A DNA stretch of 64,000 nucleotides from Mesodorylaimus sp. YZB2_4 (GCA_030248295.1 JASANH010000626.1:2294001-2358000), one strand, 5' to 3'. Positions 9,912 through 21,590 are shown, counted from the first letter of the stretch. Numbers and translations are program-made. Notes: generated by a model not told the origin, from the sequence alone.

Positions 9912-12900
9912 TTACTGAGCTTCTTTGCCGCAAGGATCGGCACAAAGGCTAACACTGTCCCCATAAGCTGATCGTCTTAGTCCAATCCTACAACTGCCAA
10001 AAACTGGACAGCACTGTTCGGGTGGGCACACGTTCTCAATGCTGTCGTCGTCAGCAGGGTTCGCCGCTCGAATGCTTGTGGCGATTAATGCTGGTTGCTC
10101 TTCGTCAGCCGTCGAGACCTTTTGGACTTCCAAACTTGGCTCTGGAATATGAGACATGTGAGAATACAGAACCACTAGAAGGAGGATAGTCTCACTTTTG
10201 CGTCCAACAGTGACACGGCTGGAAGATATCTTTAATTTTGAGGGACAGGCCGAGGTCTCTTGGGCGCACTGTTTTAGGTTTGGCTTGCTGCATTGTCGGT
10301 ACCTAACTCGAGTGCTGACGTTGTCCTCGCCGTGGTCCTCGCATGGCCCCCATTCGGTCCATTGCCCAGAGTTTTGTAGGAGCTCCAGCTCTGAAATTGA
10401 CTCCAGTTGTGCATGGTGCCTGATGCATTGCACTCGCTGCTCAGAGTGGGCCATACTAGTCTGTACTGCCAGCAATCACAAGCAATCAAACAGCACGTAC
10501 TCGACTTGGCCTTGCCACGAACTGAGGAAAGTCGCACAGTGGCCGAGGCTGCGGATGGAGCTGCTCCCTTGCAATTTGGTTCGAAGTAGTCCACAGTGTC
10601 CTCTGTGACCTGTCGTTTGAACAAATCGGGATGATCGGCTTTTGTCACTCGATTAAGAATGCAGTTTCGGCTCTGTTCCTAAAATGACCAGTGATTTTAA
10701 TGGCTTCGCAAGTTTGAGCTAGGTTGGCAAAGTTAAAACACCTACACCATAGTAGAACATGCCCGACGCGCACGGAGTGGGATCAGTTTGGGCTTGAATA
10801 CATTTTTGTACGCAATCGCTAAAACTGCTGGCATCGACAACAGTCTCTGCGTATCCGACAATGATCGATTGTACGTCTCGCTCGAAAGGGCCTTTGCAGC
10901 TTTGGGCGACCGTAGCTAAAGAAACCCATATTTCGTCATGGTGATAGGAAGATCAACAGCGCTTACAGTCAACGCATATCTTATCAAAATGCATTATATT
11001 CGAGCTCTGCTGCAGTCCAGCTCCGTTAGCCGAAATGGTCGGCGAGGAATCGTAGAACGAGCACTGATTTGATGCTTGATTGAAGTCAAAGGACTTGCAA
11101 GATATCGATTTTCCATCAGGGCTCTGCAAAAGGCCAGCATTGCGAAATACAGAATCGAGTTTAAACATGTATGTATGTACCTTCCCTGCATTGCACGCAT
11201 CCTGACACGATTGGATGCTACTTCCAGTACTCTGAGCCTGACTTCCTCCCGAGTACTGATAACCTGGTACAGCTACGAAGCGAGCTGTTTGGCCAGCCGG
11301 ACACGTTTCTGATATTCCTGAAATGAGAGTGACAGTCAGTCAGGCTGTGATTAGAGCAGTGGAGACTTGGGGCTAACCTGGGTCTGCTGCCGTTGAATTT
11401 CCAGGCAGACCTCTGGTGCAGTTATCACTGTTCGTATACTCGTAGTAGTCCCTTCTCGCAAACCGGACGATTTTAGCAGGGGGTTGGTCACCGGTGTGCG
11501 CAAAGGCGTCGCATATCTGATTGGCGGAATCGTAGACGAAAGCGCGACATCGGAATGTGCCAGTGGATTGGCGACGACATAGTTTTTTGCAGTCATCCAA
11601 GGAAGCGTCAGCACGACGTTCGTAGGGCTGAGCGTTGACGACGATCGAATTGCAGACCCGACGGAAGCAGGGGTCGTCTAAAAGAGATCACGCTAGAGTA
11701 TGGTGAGAACTGTTACTCGAGTCTTACTTGCACTGGAAGAAGAATCATCCAACAGTCGACGGCCGTAATTGACTCCACCACCTGTGCCCCCATAGCCACT
11801 GGATCCAGATCCAGGTCCAAATCCTGTGCCCCCAGTTCCAGTCCCTGAGCAGCCTCCACTGCTTCCATCACCGCATCCACCGCCGCCTCCTCCGCATCCA
11901 CTTCCTTGATTTCCGCTTATTCCACCACCACATCCTCCAACATTTCCGCTTCCGCTTCCGCCTCCGCCACCACCGCATCCACCATCTTGTCCTCCAGTTC
12001 CACCGCATCCAAAACCGCCTCCGCCGCTTCCGCATCCTCCAAAGCTACCGCCGCTTTGGTATCCACCACTTCCTGCTGAACTGCCGAAACCAAAGCCATC
12101 ACCACATGGGCCTGAACCGCCTTGGCCACAAGGAAAAACCCCAGGAGCTCCGATTCCATTCGGGCCAGCTCCACCAGGGTAGCCACCAGGTTGACCGCCA
12201 AGGCTGCCGTAGCCGCTTGGTTCAAAGCCAGTACCCTGCCCTAATAGTTGTCCGCCAGGCCCATAAGCACCACTGGGGCTTGGGAATCCGATTTGATCAA
12301 AAGGGCTGCCATAGCCAGGTGATGGCCCTCCAATGCCAGCTCCGTAAGAAGGTTGAGCGCCCGTCTGACCAGAAAAAAAGCCTCCAGCTGGCTGACCAAG
12401 GGGCTGCCCGATTGGTTGTCCAATAATATATCCACCGCCAGGCTGACCACCCAGTGTCCCAGGGCCGTATCCGCCTCCAGGCTGACCACCCAGTGTCCCA
12501 GGGCCGTATTCACCTCCAGGCTGACCACCAGGTGTTCCAGGGCCGTATCCACCTCCAGGCTGTCCTGGTTGTCCAGGGCCGTATCCACCTCCAAGCTGAC
12601 CACCCGGTGTCCCAGGGCCGTATCCACCTCCAGGCTGACCACCCGGTGTCCCAGGGCCGTATCCGCCTCCAGGCTGTCCTCCTGGTTGTCCAGGGCCGTA
12701 TCCACCTCCAGGCTGGCCACCCGGTGTCCCAGGGCCGTATCCGCCTCCAGGCTGTCCTCCTGGTTGTCCAGGGCCGTATCCACCTCCAGGCTGACCACCC
12801 GGTGTCCCAGGGCCGTATCCGCCTCCAGGCTGTCCTCCTGGTTGTCCAGGGCCGTATCCACCTCCAGGCTGGCCACCCGGTGTCCCAGGGCCGTATCCAC

Positions 12901-14293
12901 CTCCAGGCTGACCACCCGGTGTCCCAGGGCCGTATCCGCCTCCAGGCTGTCCTCCTGGTTGTCCAGGGCCGTATCCACCTCCAGGCTGGCCACCTGGTGT
13001 CCCAGGGCCGTATCCGCCTCCAGGCTGTCCTCCTGGTTGTCCAGGGCCGTATCCACCTCCAGGCTGGCCACCCGGTGTCCCAGGGCCGTATCCGCCTCCA
13101 GGCTGTCCTCCTGGTTGTCCAGGGCCGTATCCACCTCCAGGCTGACCACCCGGTGTCCCAGGGCCGTATCCGCCTCCAGGCTGACCACCCGGTGTCCCAG
13201 GGCCGTATCCGCCTCCAGGCTGACCACCCGGTGTCCCAGGGCCGTATCCGCCTCCAGGCTGTCCTCCTGGTTGTCCAGGGCCGTATCCACCTCCAGGCTG
13301 ACCACCCGGTGTCCCAGGGCCGTATCCGCCTCCAGGCTGACCACCCGGTGTCCCAGGGCCGTATCCGCCTCCGGGCTGACCACCCGGTGTCCCAGGGCCG
13401 TATCCGCCTCCGGGCTGACCACCCGGCTGCCCAGGGCCGTATTCGCCTCCAGGCTGTCCAGTATTGCTGCCTGGTCCATATCCCCCTGGCCTGATCTGGC
13501 CTGCTCCAGGTTGCTGGATCGCAGGTCCAATTGGTCCCACGCCATAAACTTGCCCCTGTTGTTGTCCTCCTGGGATCTGTGCACTTCCAGTATAGGCACT
13601 CTGACCGCCTGCAGGCTGCCCCGTTCCACCAGCATATGTTGGGGGCACTTGACTGGGACTCGCGTATCCAGCTTGCTGTCCCGTACCAATTTGTCCTGTT
13701 CCTGGGACAGGCGCAGTCCCGTATCCTGGTTGTGGTACTGGTACTAGATTTTGCCCATAGCCACCTATTGGCACTTGAGACTGAACAGCAAGTAGGCCTG
13801 AACCGGGGACATTTGAAATATATCCGCTAGGCACGCTTTGTTGACCTGGTGCTGGAAATGGGGCTGGAACTGGAGCTGGGGCTGGTAGAGGTGCTGGAAT
13901 GGGAGCAGGAGCTGGTATTGGCGTTGGCACTGGCAGTGGTGCTGGCACAGGAGCTGGTATTGGTGCTGAAACTGGGGCTGGGGCTGGGAGTGGTGCTGGC
14001 ACAGGAGCTGGTGTCGGTGCTGGAATTGGGGCTGGAGCTGGTATAGGTGCTGGTGCTGGAGCAGGAATTGGGACTGGAGCTGGAGTCGGGATCGGCACAA
14101 CTCCTGTAGGCGGCACTAGGGGAGGGATGTATGGAAGTGGTGGTGTAGCTGGTGGCGGAGCTTGGGGTGGCGGTGGGGAAGTTACATATGGTCTGACTGA
14201 AGGAGATGCAAATGATGTACCTTGGTACTGAGAATAGCAGCAGCGGAAACTCGCAAGGATACACAAAAATATATTAATACTTTTGTAAGCCAT
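9912..14293 (-). CDS. Secreted Pro/Gly-repeat protein with PAN/apple and thrombospondin-1 domains
   Basis: Eight exons fit a continuous frame of 1335 codons: 11728-14293, 11378-11677, 11181-11317, 10967-11123, 10746-10915, 10501-10678, 10196-10465 and 9912-10141. The start is the ATG at 14293 (MAYKSINIFLCILASF, a signal peptide). Residues about 35-155 are Pro-rich (PAPAPIP repeats). About 284-621 are some 26 copies of a 13-residue GGQPGGGYGPG(T/Q)P unit, and about 724-838 are Gly/Cys-rich. Exons 2, 3-4 and 5-6 each encode a PAN/apple-like unit with paired cysteines (DDCKKLC, SCQDACNAG, DCVQKC). Exon 7 carries a TSP1 core (GQWTEWGPC...RVRYRQC), and exon 8 a short Cys-rich tail ending KEAQ. The layout suggests an extracellular structural or adhesive protein; the tissue and function are unknown. 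The exon 6/7 junction is uncertain: a 35-nt intron fits best in phase, and a 62-nt alternative exists. Confidence 0.85.
12430..13465 (-). repeat. 39-bp coding minisatellite
   Basis: About 26 head-to-tail units of 39 bp sit in frame within the first exon of the PAN/TSP1 gene. Each encodes GGQPGGGYGPG plus TP or QP. The T and Q variants alternate in blocks, so whole groups of units have been duplicated. The 39-bp period keeps all frames open on both strands, which produces long spurious open frames there. Confidence 0.95.
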
Positions 14294-15495
14294 GGAGGAA
14301 GCAGCGAGCGACCACCAAATTCCGAAGATGTTCACTGCTACTTTACTCCAAATCTTGCATTACATTCGTTCTTGGGTGGTAATTGACAACATCGAGTGAA
14401 AATGGAGGAAGTATTGACTGTAAGGCGCACGGACGCGTCAACTGAGTGAACTGACATATTAATAAAAAGTGTGCAATTTACAATCAATTTACTCATTCAA
14501 TGTCCGTCTGCAACCGCTTCCTATTGCGCGCAATGGGTTCAGATGCGACCGACTTTCCTCGACTACAATATCAATGACCTTGACTCGCAGCCGAGGACGC
14601 GCACATTTTTTCGCGGAGTAATTTTCACTTTGATCATAATCTAGCTGAAAAGTGAAATGTTTCACGCCGCGGTACAACGTGTGTTCGCTGTCCAGATTAC
14701 AGAGCAAGAGGAGTGATGTTTTTCGAGAGGGAGTTCCTCGAGGAGGGGAAACTTTGGATGTAGGGCAGTAGTTATGGTGCTGTCGGTGTCTTGTGATCAA
14801 GTTCAGAAATAGTTTTGCCAATACAGTAATACTGAGAAGAAAAGCTTTTTTAAAACGGGATAGGCCTAGCTCGTATAAAACTATCAGGCGGGCCAGGTCC
14901 AAGGATAACTATCTCTCAATCCGCTTCATTCACCTAATGATTCCTAACAGCCCCCCCCCCCCCGGCTCCGACGACGACGTACAGTATTTGGCTGCAGAAT
15001 TTCATCATGGATCAGAGTGAGGCCAAAGTTGAACTAACCAGCTTTTGAAACCTGGGTTGATACTGAAAATGAGTCTCGATTCACAGCTTCGACTGGATGC
15101 AATGCACGAAACCAGGTTGGTTTTGGCGTTTCTAGAAGTTGTAGTAGCGCTCGAACTCGTGAAGCATAAATGCAATCAAAGGCATAGATTATAAACTATA
15201 TTTTTGTGTAATTAAAGAATAATGAATGTATATTATGGGTATGACAAATAATAGGTCAGAGCAACGGTTTATTGTAGACAACGCACACGGACGCCACGAC
15301 TATGGACTGGCTGAATACATGGAGGCAAAAAGGATACAGGGATAACAAAGTAAGTGAAAGAAACTCACCAGCCGTGCAGTGTATCAATAGGGGTGAAGAA
15401 TATACCCGTGTTCGATAATGATGCTGCGTGTAGGAGACTCTTTACCTACTGACCAAAGCTTCCCTAACCTTGACATTTTTTCCCAAACTAAATTT
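14294..15495. other. Intergenic stretch between PAN/TSP1 gene and DEG/ENaC cluster
   Basis: A minus-strand open frame of 137 codons at 14489-14902 has no recognisable domain. I see no splice or signal-peptide support for it, so I do not call it a gene. A 13-C run lies at 14951-14963. Confidence 0.35.
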
Positions 15496-18400
15496 TTACG
15501 ATATCACAAAACCGAGGCTCGTTGCTCGACCCGAAGGCGGTGGATAGAGCGGCTTGACTGGGGTCGCTTTCTTGGCCTTGCGGAAAGCTATGCAATTACT
15601 GATTGCACGGAAAAGGTAGAAAAAGATTTGAATGACGCTGAGAAAACTGATACCGCTCCAGACTCCCAGGCAGCCGCCTAAATTACTGATAAATTCGTCC
15701 AGAGACATTCGAGGCTTCTTTTCGATGATTCGTTGTTGCTTCATGTCATAGTACATTTCCACCATTGTGATCCCCTCTACGTGTAACTGCTGATTGTTGA
15801 GACGCTTCTTGACCTCTTGAATAGATGAGGGTCCAACAAAGAGCGAAGAGGAAATTTTTGCTTCGATTCGACCATATTCACAAGGTTCGGGGCATTTGTC
15901 CGCACATTTCGCCGTTTCTATAGCCTCGTCCACGTTTTCAATATTGTATATTTCGTGCAGCGAATCCCGCCAATACTGCGCCTCATACTCACATCCTGGA
16001 TCTCTTTTGCTGGCCACTAGTTCCCTGAAAATAAACGTAACCTCAGCATTTGCATTCTAAGCACCTTGTCGAAAAGGGATAGAACCTTCCTTACAAAGCT
16101 GCTATGTAAGCATTGGAGCATTCCTGCGGTTGTTTCAAAGTGTCGTTGCTCGTGTCGTTTTCATTGCATATTTTTATCCCTTTCGTCATCTTGATCGAAA
16201 CATCCTTGGTGTAACAACCGCAGTATTTCATCTGCCACTTGATCCTGCAGTCGGTCGTGCACAACTCTCTCGTGTAAGTCTCTAAAAAGTTGTCTTGGCA
16301 TCGATTGTTTAGTTTATTGCAGTGAAATATTGATCTTACTCTCAGCCACATACGTATAATTTTGATCGCAGGGCAAGCTGACTGCTGAAAACTGAATCAA
16401 ACGCGCTTTTTGTTTTGTGCGGTAGGTCTCGGAAACCATTGCAATGACATTTCGGGTGCCTGGCTGCATGTAAAATGTGGAGCTGAAATCATCCACACTG
16501 TCCGAGTTGCCTAAATATATCCTGACTTCATAACCAGCGTCAGCGAATGCATGCCCTGGTATCGTTTTCAGTAGATAATAAATGTGTGCTCCTGCAATCC
16601 AATATGAGAAAGGTGATCTTTGTTAAAAATGCATGAACTAATCGTAAGTGTAAAATGTACCGAAGACTGCGGACTGGGACATTTCGCCGCAAGGCTGGGC
16701 ATTGTGTGGTCAAACTCTGGTGGGGAGAGCATTCGAAGCAAATTCCCTCTGATGTCCACAGAAAGAGTACCCGCTAACTGTCACACAAGCACAGCAGGAT
16801 ACAGGGAAGAAGGAGAAATCGTTATGACTACGTAGTGCTTGAATCTGCTGGTAGTTTCCTGGCTCTACTCGTTTGGCGCTCAGCCTCGATAGTACCAAAT
16901 AAGTTGCCCAGAGAAATTTAAAAACTATGACTACGAAGCGGAGCCAGTTTTCCCGATTCTGGCAGTCAACCCTGTGTCGACTAGCCGGCTGGCATCCCTT
17001 CTCTGTCTGTGGCTCTGCTTTCTACTATACCTTAACAGGAAGGCATCATGGATCAGAGACAGACTTCCTCAGACCTTGCCGATGCCAGTCTTCGACAGCT
17101 TAGAGTGCAGGATCTGCATGGGCTTGTAGTTTTATCAAAGCCATTCCCTGACGAGGAATGGGCCCAGCTACGGCGAGACGGTGAATGAACGCTGAGCCAC
17201 TGCACCAGTGGCCGCGCACACATCATCGATGATTTGTCATACCTAATCGTAAGAATGCTTACTTGCGCTACAAGCTCGAATAGAACCGCGGCGGTCTGCC
17301 AGCACTACTAACGATAAGCTGGACAGGCGTAGGTGGGAGTGTAGGCGGGACAGAAACTCCGACTGGAGCAGGCAAGTTTTGCGACTATACCTGCGGCTGA
17401 AACATAAACCCGAGGGATTGACGTTTCTCAGCCAGGAAACTCTCTCCTACTCGCCATAGCCTACCAGGCACGAGGGTTGCACGACTATTGATGCAAACCA
17501 GTCAGGATCGTCAATACGGGGCAATCAACTGGCTTCGAGCAGAGCTGCGGTAACTCAGGACAGTTGGGAAGGCGTTGGTCCCGCACTGCTTGGGCCAGCA
17601 ACCCTCGCTGGGAGGCCGTTCTATTCTATCTGGGAAGGGTAGTTTTGTAAGTCCGTTCTCAGAGTGGGAACTCTTCGAAGGTGATTAATCAAGCCCGTTG
17701 CTGGCCTTGCACACCTGGGTCCTGGCGACTTACTATTGTCAAATGGCAGAAACTGCTTCTTGAACACCAGTTGGGGAGGTCCCTTCTCGTCCCGTATCAT
17801 CCTGGGCTGCTGGTGCTGGCACAGATGTCCTCGGTGGGGTCCTCCTAGAGGAGACGTCAGAGGGAGAGCGGCCTGTCCACGGCCCCGCTTATCATGACCA
17901 TGACTGATGGCGGCAAAAGGTAAAACTGGCTGTGGGGAAACTGGGGCGGCACGGGACCGAACACAATAAGAACTATATGTAAAAAGTTAAACCGGCAACC
18001 GGATTCGGGGCTTGTGTGAAATAAGACTCACTACTTACCTTCATTGCTTTTTTGATCAGGGAACGTCGCATTCGGTCTCACAGTAAAGCATTTTCGGTTT
18101 TCATCGCCCTTGTTCTCTCGCGAATCGTTACAGCATGAATCGAGGCCGAAACCATTGCCATTCGGTTTGATGACGCCGCAACTAATCAGAGCGTTTGGGC
18201 ACAGACCGGATTCTACGGTGTCCTAAAACAGCCAGAGCTCAGTAAATTCAAGCCGGCCTAGATTTAAGCTTACGTCGTCGTCTTCGCCTGTATCAGTGAC
18301 AGCTGTTGTGGCATCATCTTCATCCGTTGAACCTTCTTCAGTTATTGGCTCTGCACTAGTGCTGGTGGCGACGGTGGTGCTGGTTGTAGCAGCGGCAGCA

Positions 18401-18822
18401 GTGGTAGTGCCGGTGCTGGATATATTTCCAGTATCTATTGTGGTGAAGGAGCCCAGAGGCAATAATATCTCGTAGTTGGCGCCCTGGTATCCGTAAGCGG
18501 ATTCGCCGCCTTCCTCATCATTTTCAATGATGCCAATAGGAGGCATACTCAATCCGCACAAGGTCATATTGGGCCACTCCAAGTACCCCCTCTTCGGCAT
18601 TTCATAGCTGATGCTGGTGACCCACTCGTCGTCCGACACAAAATCCACGATCATATTGCCCGCCTGGCATATGGCGAAGAAGCAGCCGACAAACACCACC
18701 AAGAGCCAAAGAATTTTCCAGGTCACGTGTTTTGCTATGTAAAAATCCAAAATGCCATGCCAGCCAGTCATTTGACACCATTCTGCGAAATCGCTTTTAT
18801 TTTCTTCCTTCTCTTTCCCCAT
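15496..18822 (-). CDS. DEG/ENaC-family sodium channel subunit, gene A
   Basis: Five exons give a continuous 566-aa frame: 18274-18822, 18039-18222, 16340-16591, 16095-16281 and 15496-16024, all GT-AG. It has the family layout: a short cytosolic N-terminus with the conserved His-Gly gating pair (GWHG, residues 22-23), TM1 at about 34-54, a Cys-rich extracellular domain, and TM2 at about 515-535. TM2 is preceded by GGCLGVWSGIS, which contains the G-x-S selectivity-filter motif. A Ser/Thr/Glu/Asp-rich insertion at about 125-183 follows TM1 and is absent from the paralogue at 27.5 kb. Three introns are 51-70 nt. The one at 16592-18038 is 1.4 kb and holds repeats. Channels of this family form trimers gated by mechanical stimuli, peptides or protons; which one applies here cannot be read from the sequence. 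Confidence 0.92.
17048..17188 (+). other. Small ORF with SAP-like stretch inside a gene A intron
   Basis: An ATG-initiated 46-codon frame (MDQRQTSSDLADASLRQL...) lies antisense within the large intron of gene A. The LRQLRVQDLHGL segment is reminiscent of the SAP motif found at the start of some retroelement gag or host proteins. It is too short to assign and is probably a transposon remnant. Confidence 0.25.
17390..17490 (-). repeat. Dispersed hairpin-bearing repeat, copy 2
   Basis: On the minus strand this reproduces the text of 1209-1325: CCCTCGTGCCTGGTAGGC, GGCGAGTaGGAGAGAGT, CCTCGGGTTtATGTTTCAGCC. It lacks a short internal piece (ATCGATACTCTCCC) present in the other copy. It sits in the long intron of DEG/ENaC gene A. 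Confidence 0.6.
17825..17900 (+). repeat. Fragment similar to the 41.1-kb repeat
   Basis: The text CCTCGGTGGGGTCCTCCTAG, then AGGAGACG and CAGAGGGA, matches CCTCGGTGGAGGTGCTCCTA, then GCGGAGAC and CGCAGAGGGA in the tRNA-like repeat at 41.11-41.56 kb. It is a short, diverged partial copy within the gene A intron. Confidence 0.45.
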
Positions 18823-20219
18823 TTCTTTTCCTTTATGAGTGTGTTACAGAGGTACACACTTCCTTCTAGTGCAGCGGGTACAGATCAGGAGACTTTATAC
18901 AGTATAGCAGATACGAACAACTGTTTAGTCTACCTACAATCACCAAGCAACATTGAACTGAATTTCACGATGTTGTTTTATTAAGCATAAACGCTACTGA
19001 AGTTGCACTTATCTGATAAAACTACAGTATGGTTGACTGATTCATAAATAAATTACCAGCGAATAGCTATGGAGGCATTTCCCATAAATGTCATACTTGT
19101 TCGAAGATTAGAAAACTAAATTAGAAAATCGAAAAGATGAATTCAAAAATTATCATGGTTAAATGGTTCCGATAATCCGAACAATTAGGCATACAACGAA
19201 CAGTATTTGGTTCATCAGTCAATTGAGTAGAGTTCATGAAGCAATGTGATCGATTTCGCCATGACGAGTTCAGGAGGACTAAAACCAAATGACCCAAGCT
19301 GTGCATTGAGCACCTGCTTCCTGGCCTGATGAGGCCTGGTCGCCTCTAAAGTCAATAAAACCATCCTTGCCGATTGTAGTTTTCCTTGCCTAACTAAACA
19401 TTTATGGTTGGATGTAGTCCTACTAAAAAGAAATGCTACCAGACTGATAAGGTTTTCCCAGGACCGGGACAGGTGTCAAAATGTAGGGAGTTGGCAGGCC
19501 TAATCCGCAAGCACTTCTCTGTCAACTGCAACATGCAAAGGCAGCCTGCTTGAAGATATCTAGAAATAATCCGAAAAACTCAAATTCGTTGGCCACTCTG
19601 ACTCTTGACCAGAACCTCACGCGAGCGTCAAAATTTTTGGAGTGTTTTTCTTTGTGACTTCCTACATTTTGATACCTGTCCCGATCCAGGGAAAACCTTA
19701 ACAGCCCAGCAACATTCCTTGAAAGCAAAAATTTTGCTCATACCAATTTTTCAAGATTGTCATTCGGGTAAAACATTAACAGTTCTGAAGCTTTTCAGTT
19801 CATGGATTCTACAATATTTGTCGTCGAGCCTCTGCTGTAAACTATAGGTATTTCTACTACTGTGCGTGGGAGTGGTCCCTGCCCCTTAGAACCCGTATGG
19901 ATAGTCGCGTGTGGGTTGACTACTGTTAACTTGGCAGGAGAGAGAGGAGGTATTATCATAGGCGTGGTGGTTTGAAACATATACTAGAAGTAAGGGCTTA
20001 CCGTCAGAATTGTAGTGATAAAGGTGATAACAGGTTTTCTTCTGTGCCTTCTTAACTCATATTAAACCTGCTGCGTAGCCTGAACACCTACTGTTTTTCT
20101 GTCACCGTCACCAGCGCACCTTCTCCCTTTGCAGTCGTCTACAGTAGGTCTACCCATCGATCAGACAAGTACATACAGACCGAGATATTATAAATGCAGT
20201 AAATGTTGCAGCAAATTTT
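18823..20219. other. Spacer between DEG/ENaC gene A and remnant B
   Basis: No supported gene. It contains a pair of similar stretches, CCAGGACCGGGACAGGTGTC at 19459 and, in reverse orientation, ATACCTGTCCCGATCCAGGG at 19671, forming an imperfect inverted repeat of about 230 bp span. Confidence 0.35.
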
Positions 20220-21049
20220 TCATAAAGATAAGCTATCCATGCGCGATATCCACGTCAGCACGCGCTGTGCAGCAAACGAGTGGAGAACATTAGCATGAAT
20301 GGCATGAGGCACATTCAAAACTGCATGAGCACAATTGTCAGAACACTCAACAGGCGACTTGTCACTTTCAACATTTTGGGCACTGTTCTTGACACAAACG
20401 TTTTGAGGCAGGTCCATCAAACGCTTTTTTGCTCGACGTCTAGCTAAATGCGAATTCACTGCGCGCAAGATATAACAGCAAATTTGGAAAATGCTCTGGA
20501 AGCTAATCCCACTCCAGACATCCAAGCAACCTCCGATGATACTGATCAGCTCATCGATAGTAGATTTTGGATTCTTCTCGACCACTCTTTGTAATTTCGA
20601 TCGATAATACAATTCGATAACCGTCAATTTACTCAGCTCTTTTTCGTGTAATTCCTCGAAATTATATTCTGCGATATTAGATAAGCATTCAAGGCATTTG
20701 CCTTTCCACTGATCTTGTCTCGGGGCAAAAACTAGGAGCTAGAAAGTTTAGTTCCGATACGTCGAGCAGTTCATGGTTCAGGGCACTTCGTACGAGTAAT
20801 TGATTTTCTATCAATCTGAGAAATAAAAAACAGATGTAGCTACTGAGACACCAAACATTTGAAAAATGTTATCTTACGCTTGAGAATCAGTGCAATTCTG
20901 GGCTATCGTAACATTCGTGCAATTCTTAGCTCTAGATGGGACCTCAGGTAGAAGAGAGTCGGGAACGTGAGTGACAGCGTAGCATTCGCAAAATTGCATT
21001 TGCCACGAGATAAAGCAGTCAGTCGTGCACAGTTCTCGTGTGTAAGATT
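20220..21049 (-). pseudogene. DEG/ENaC remnant B (3' exons only, frameshifted)
   Basis: Two exons equivalent to the last two of gene A remain. The first (20878-21049) starts at an acceptor in the same phase and encodes SYTRELCTTDC...WQMQFCECY, close to TYTRELCTTDC...WQMKYCGCY of gene A. The second (about 20220-20821) ends with VVEKNPKSTIDELIS, GGCLDVWSGIS and a TM2-like helix. The block matching CADKCPEPC...SSSLF is rearranged and the frame is lost near 20690-20700. No first-transmembrane exons are present upstream, where the large mobile element begins 80 bp away. The start, TM1 and much of the ectodomain are missing, so it cannot encode a channel. Confidence 0.8.
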
Positions 21050-21129
21050 CTATAAAGAGAGTAGACACAAAAGCTTGCTCCTAAGAGCTCAGAAGACCCT
21101 GTCGTGACCTAAGCATAAGTACTGCAGTG

Positions 21130-21223
21130 TGTAGTGGGCGTGTTTGGCCTGTGGAGAAGGTAGTGTATCTGGTTGCCTTAACTGGCCGCCTTATACACGG
21201 AGCAGTATGCGGTTGCCTTGACT
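21130..21223 (+). repeat. 94-bp direct repeat, first copy
   Basis: Identical or nearly so to 21682-21775. It starts TGTAGTGGGCGTGTTTGGCC and runs to GCGGTTGCCTTGACT. After that point the first copy continues into the second and third hairpins, while the second copy passes directly into the sequence leading to the reading frame. Confidence 0.9.
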
Positions 21224-21273
21224 GGCCGCCGCATACAGCGTATCAGTTGCCTTCGTTGGCCGCTCGATACGCT
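21163..21273 (+). repeat. Array of three hairpins with constant loops and covarying arms
   Basis: Hairpin 1 has arms GTGTATCTGG/CCTTATACAC (21163-21172, 21189-21198). Hairpin 2 has GTATGCGG/CCGCATAC (21205-21212, 21229-21236). Hairpin 3 has AGCGTATCAG/CTCGATACGCT (21237-21246, 21263-21273). The loops are TTGCCTTAACTGGCCG, TTGCCTTGACTGGCCG and TTGCCTTCGTTGGCCG, all 16 nt. The arms differ between units yet remain self-complementary. This is the pattern of a structure under selection, or of units copied with compensatory change. Confidence 0.85.
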
Positions 21274-21590
21274 CCTTTAGGCGAGGCTGAAACCCGTCGG
21301 GTTGATGTCTCGGGCACCTACGACTAGGTGACCTGCCTGGAGGGTTTTTGAGTCCATCCGCTCCCCGCGGTATCTTCTCTAATGTAGGGCTATTCCTCCT
21401 ATTACATTTGGCGTCACGGGAGGAGCGTGTTGGTGTGTACCGAGCATCGAGGTTGACTCGTGTCGGGAATTCCCTTGCCTGGGTAGCTTACAGGCCAGGT
21501 CTTCGGACTTGGAGGCTAAACGTATGCTTTGTGCATTTCGTGGCCCAGGGGTTGTTCCGGCGGACGCTTGTGAGCAACTGTGTGCCAGGT

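Noticed and set aside
12353..13747. Long plus-strand open frames (464 and 346 codons) across the minisatellite
   Set aside because: They are by-products of the 39-bp repeat, whose length is a multiple of three and which lacks stops in several frames. The minus-strand frame has the signal peptide, splice sites and domains.
14489..14902. Minus-strand 137-codon frame as a gene
   Set aside because: No domain, signal peptide or splice support, and basic/polar composition typical of a chance frame.
21163..21273. A CRISPR array in the hairpin region
   Set aside because: Only three units, in which the conserved part is a loop and the variable part is self-complementary. There are no spacers or cas genes and the context is an animal genome.
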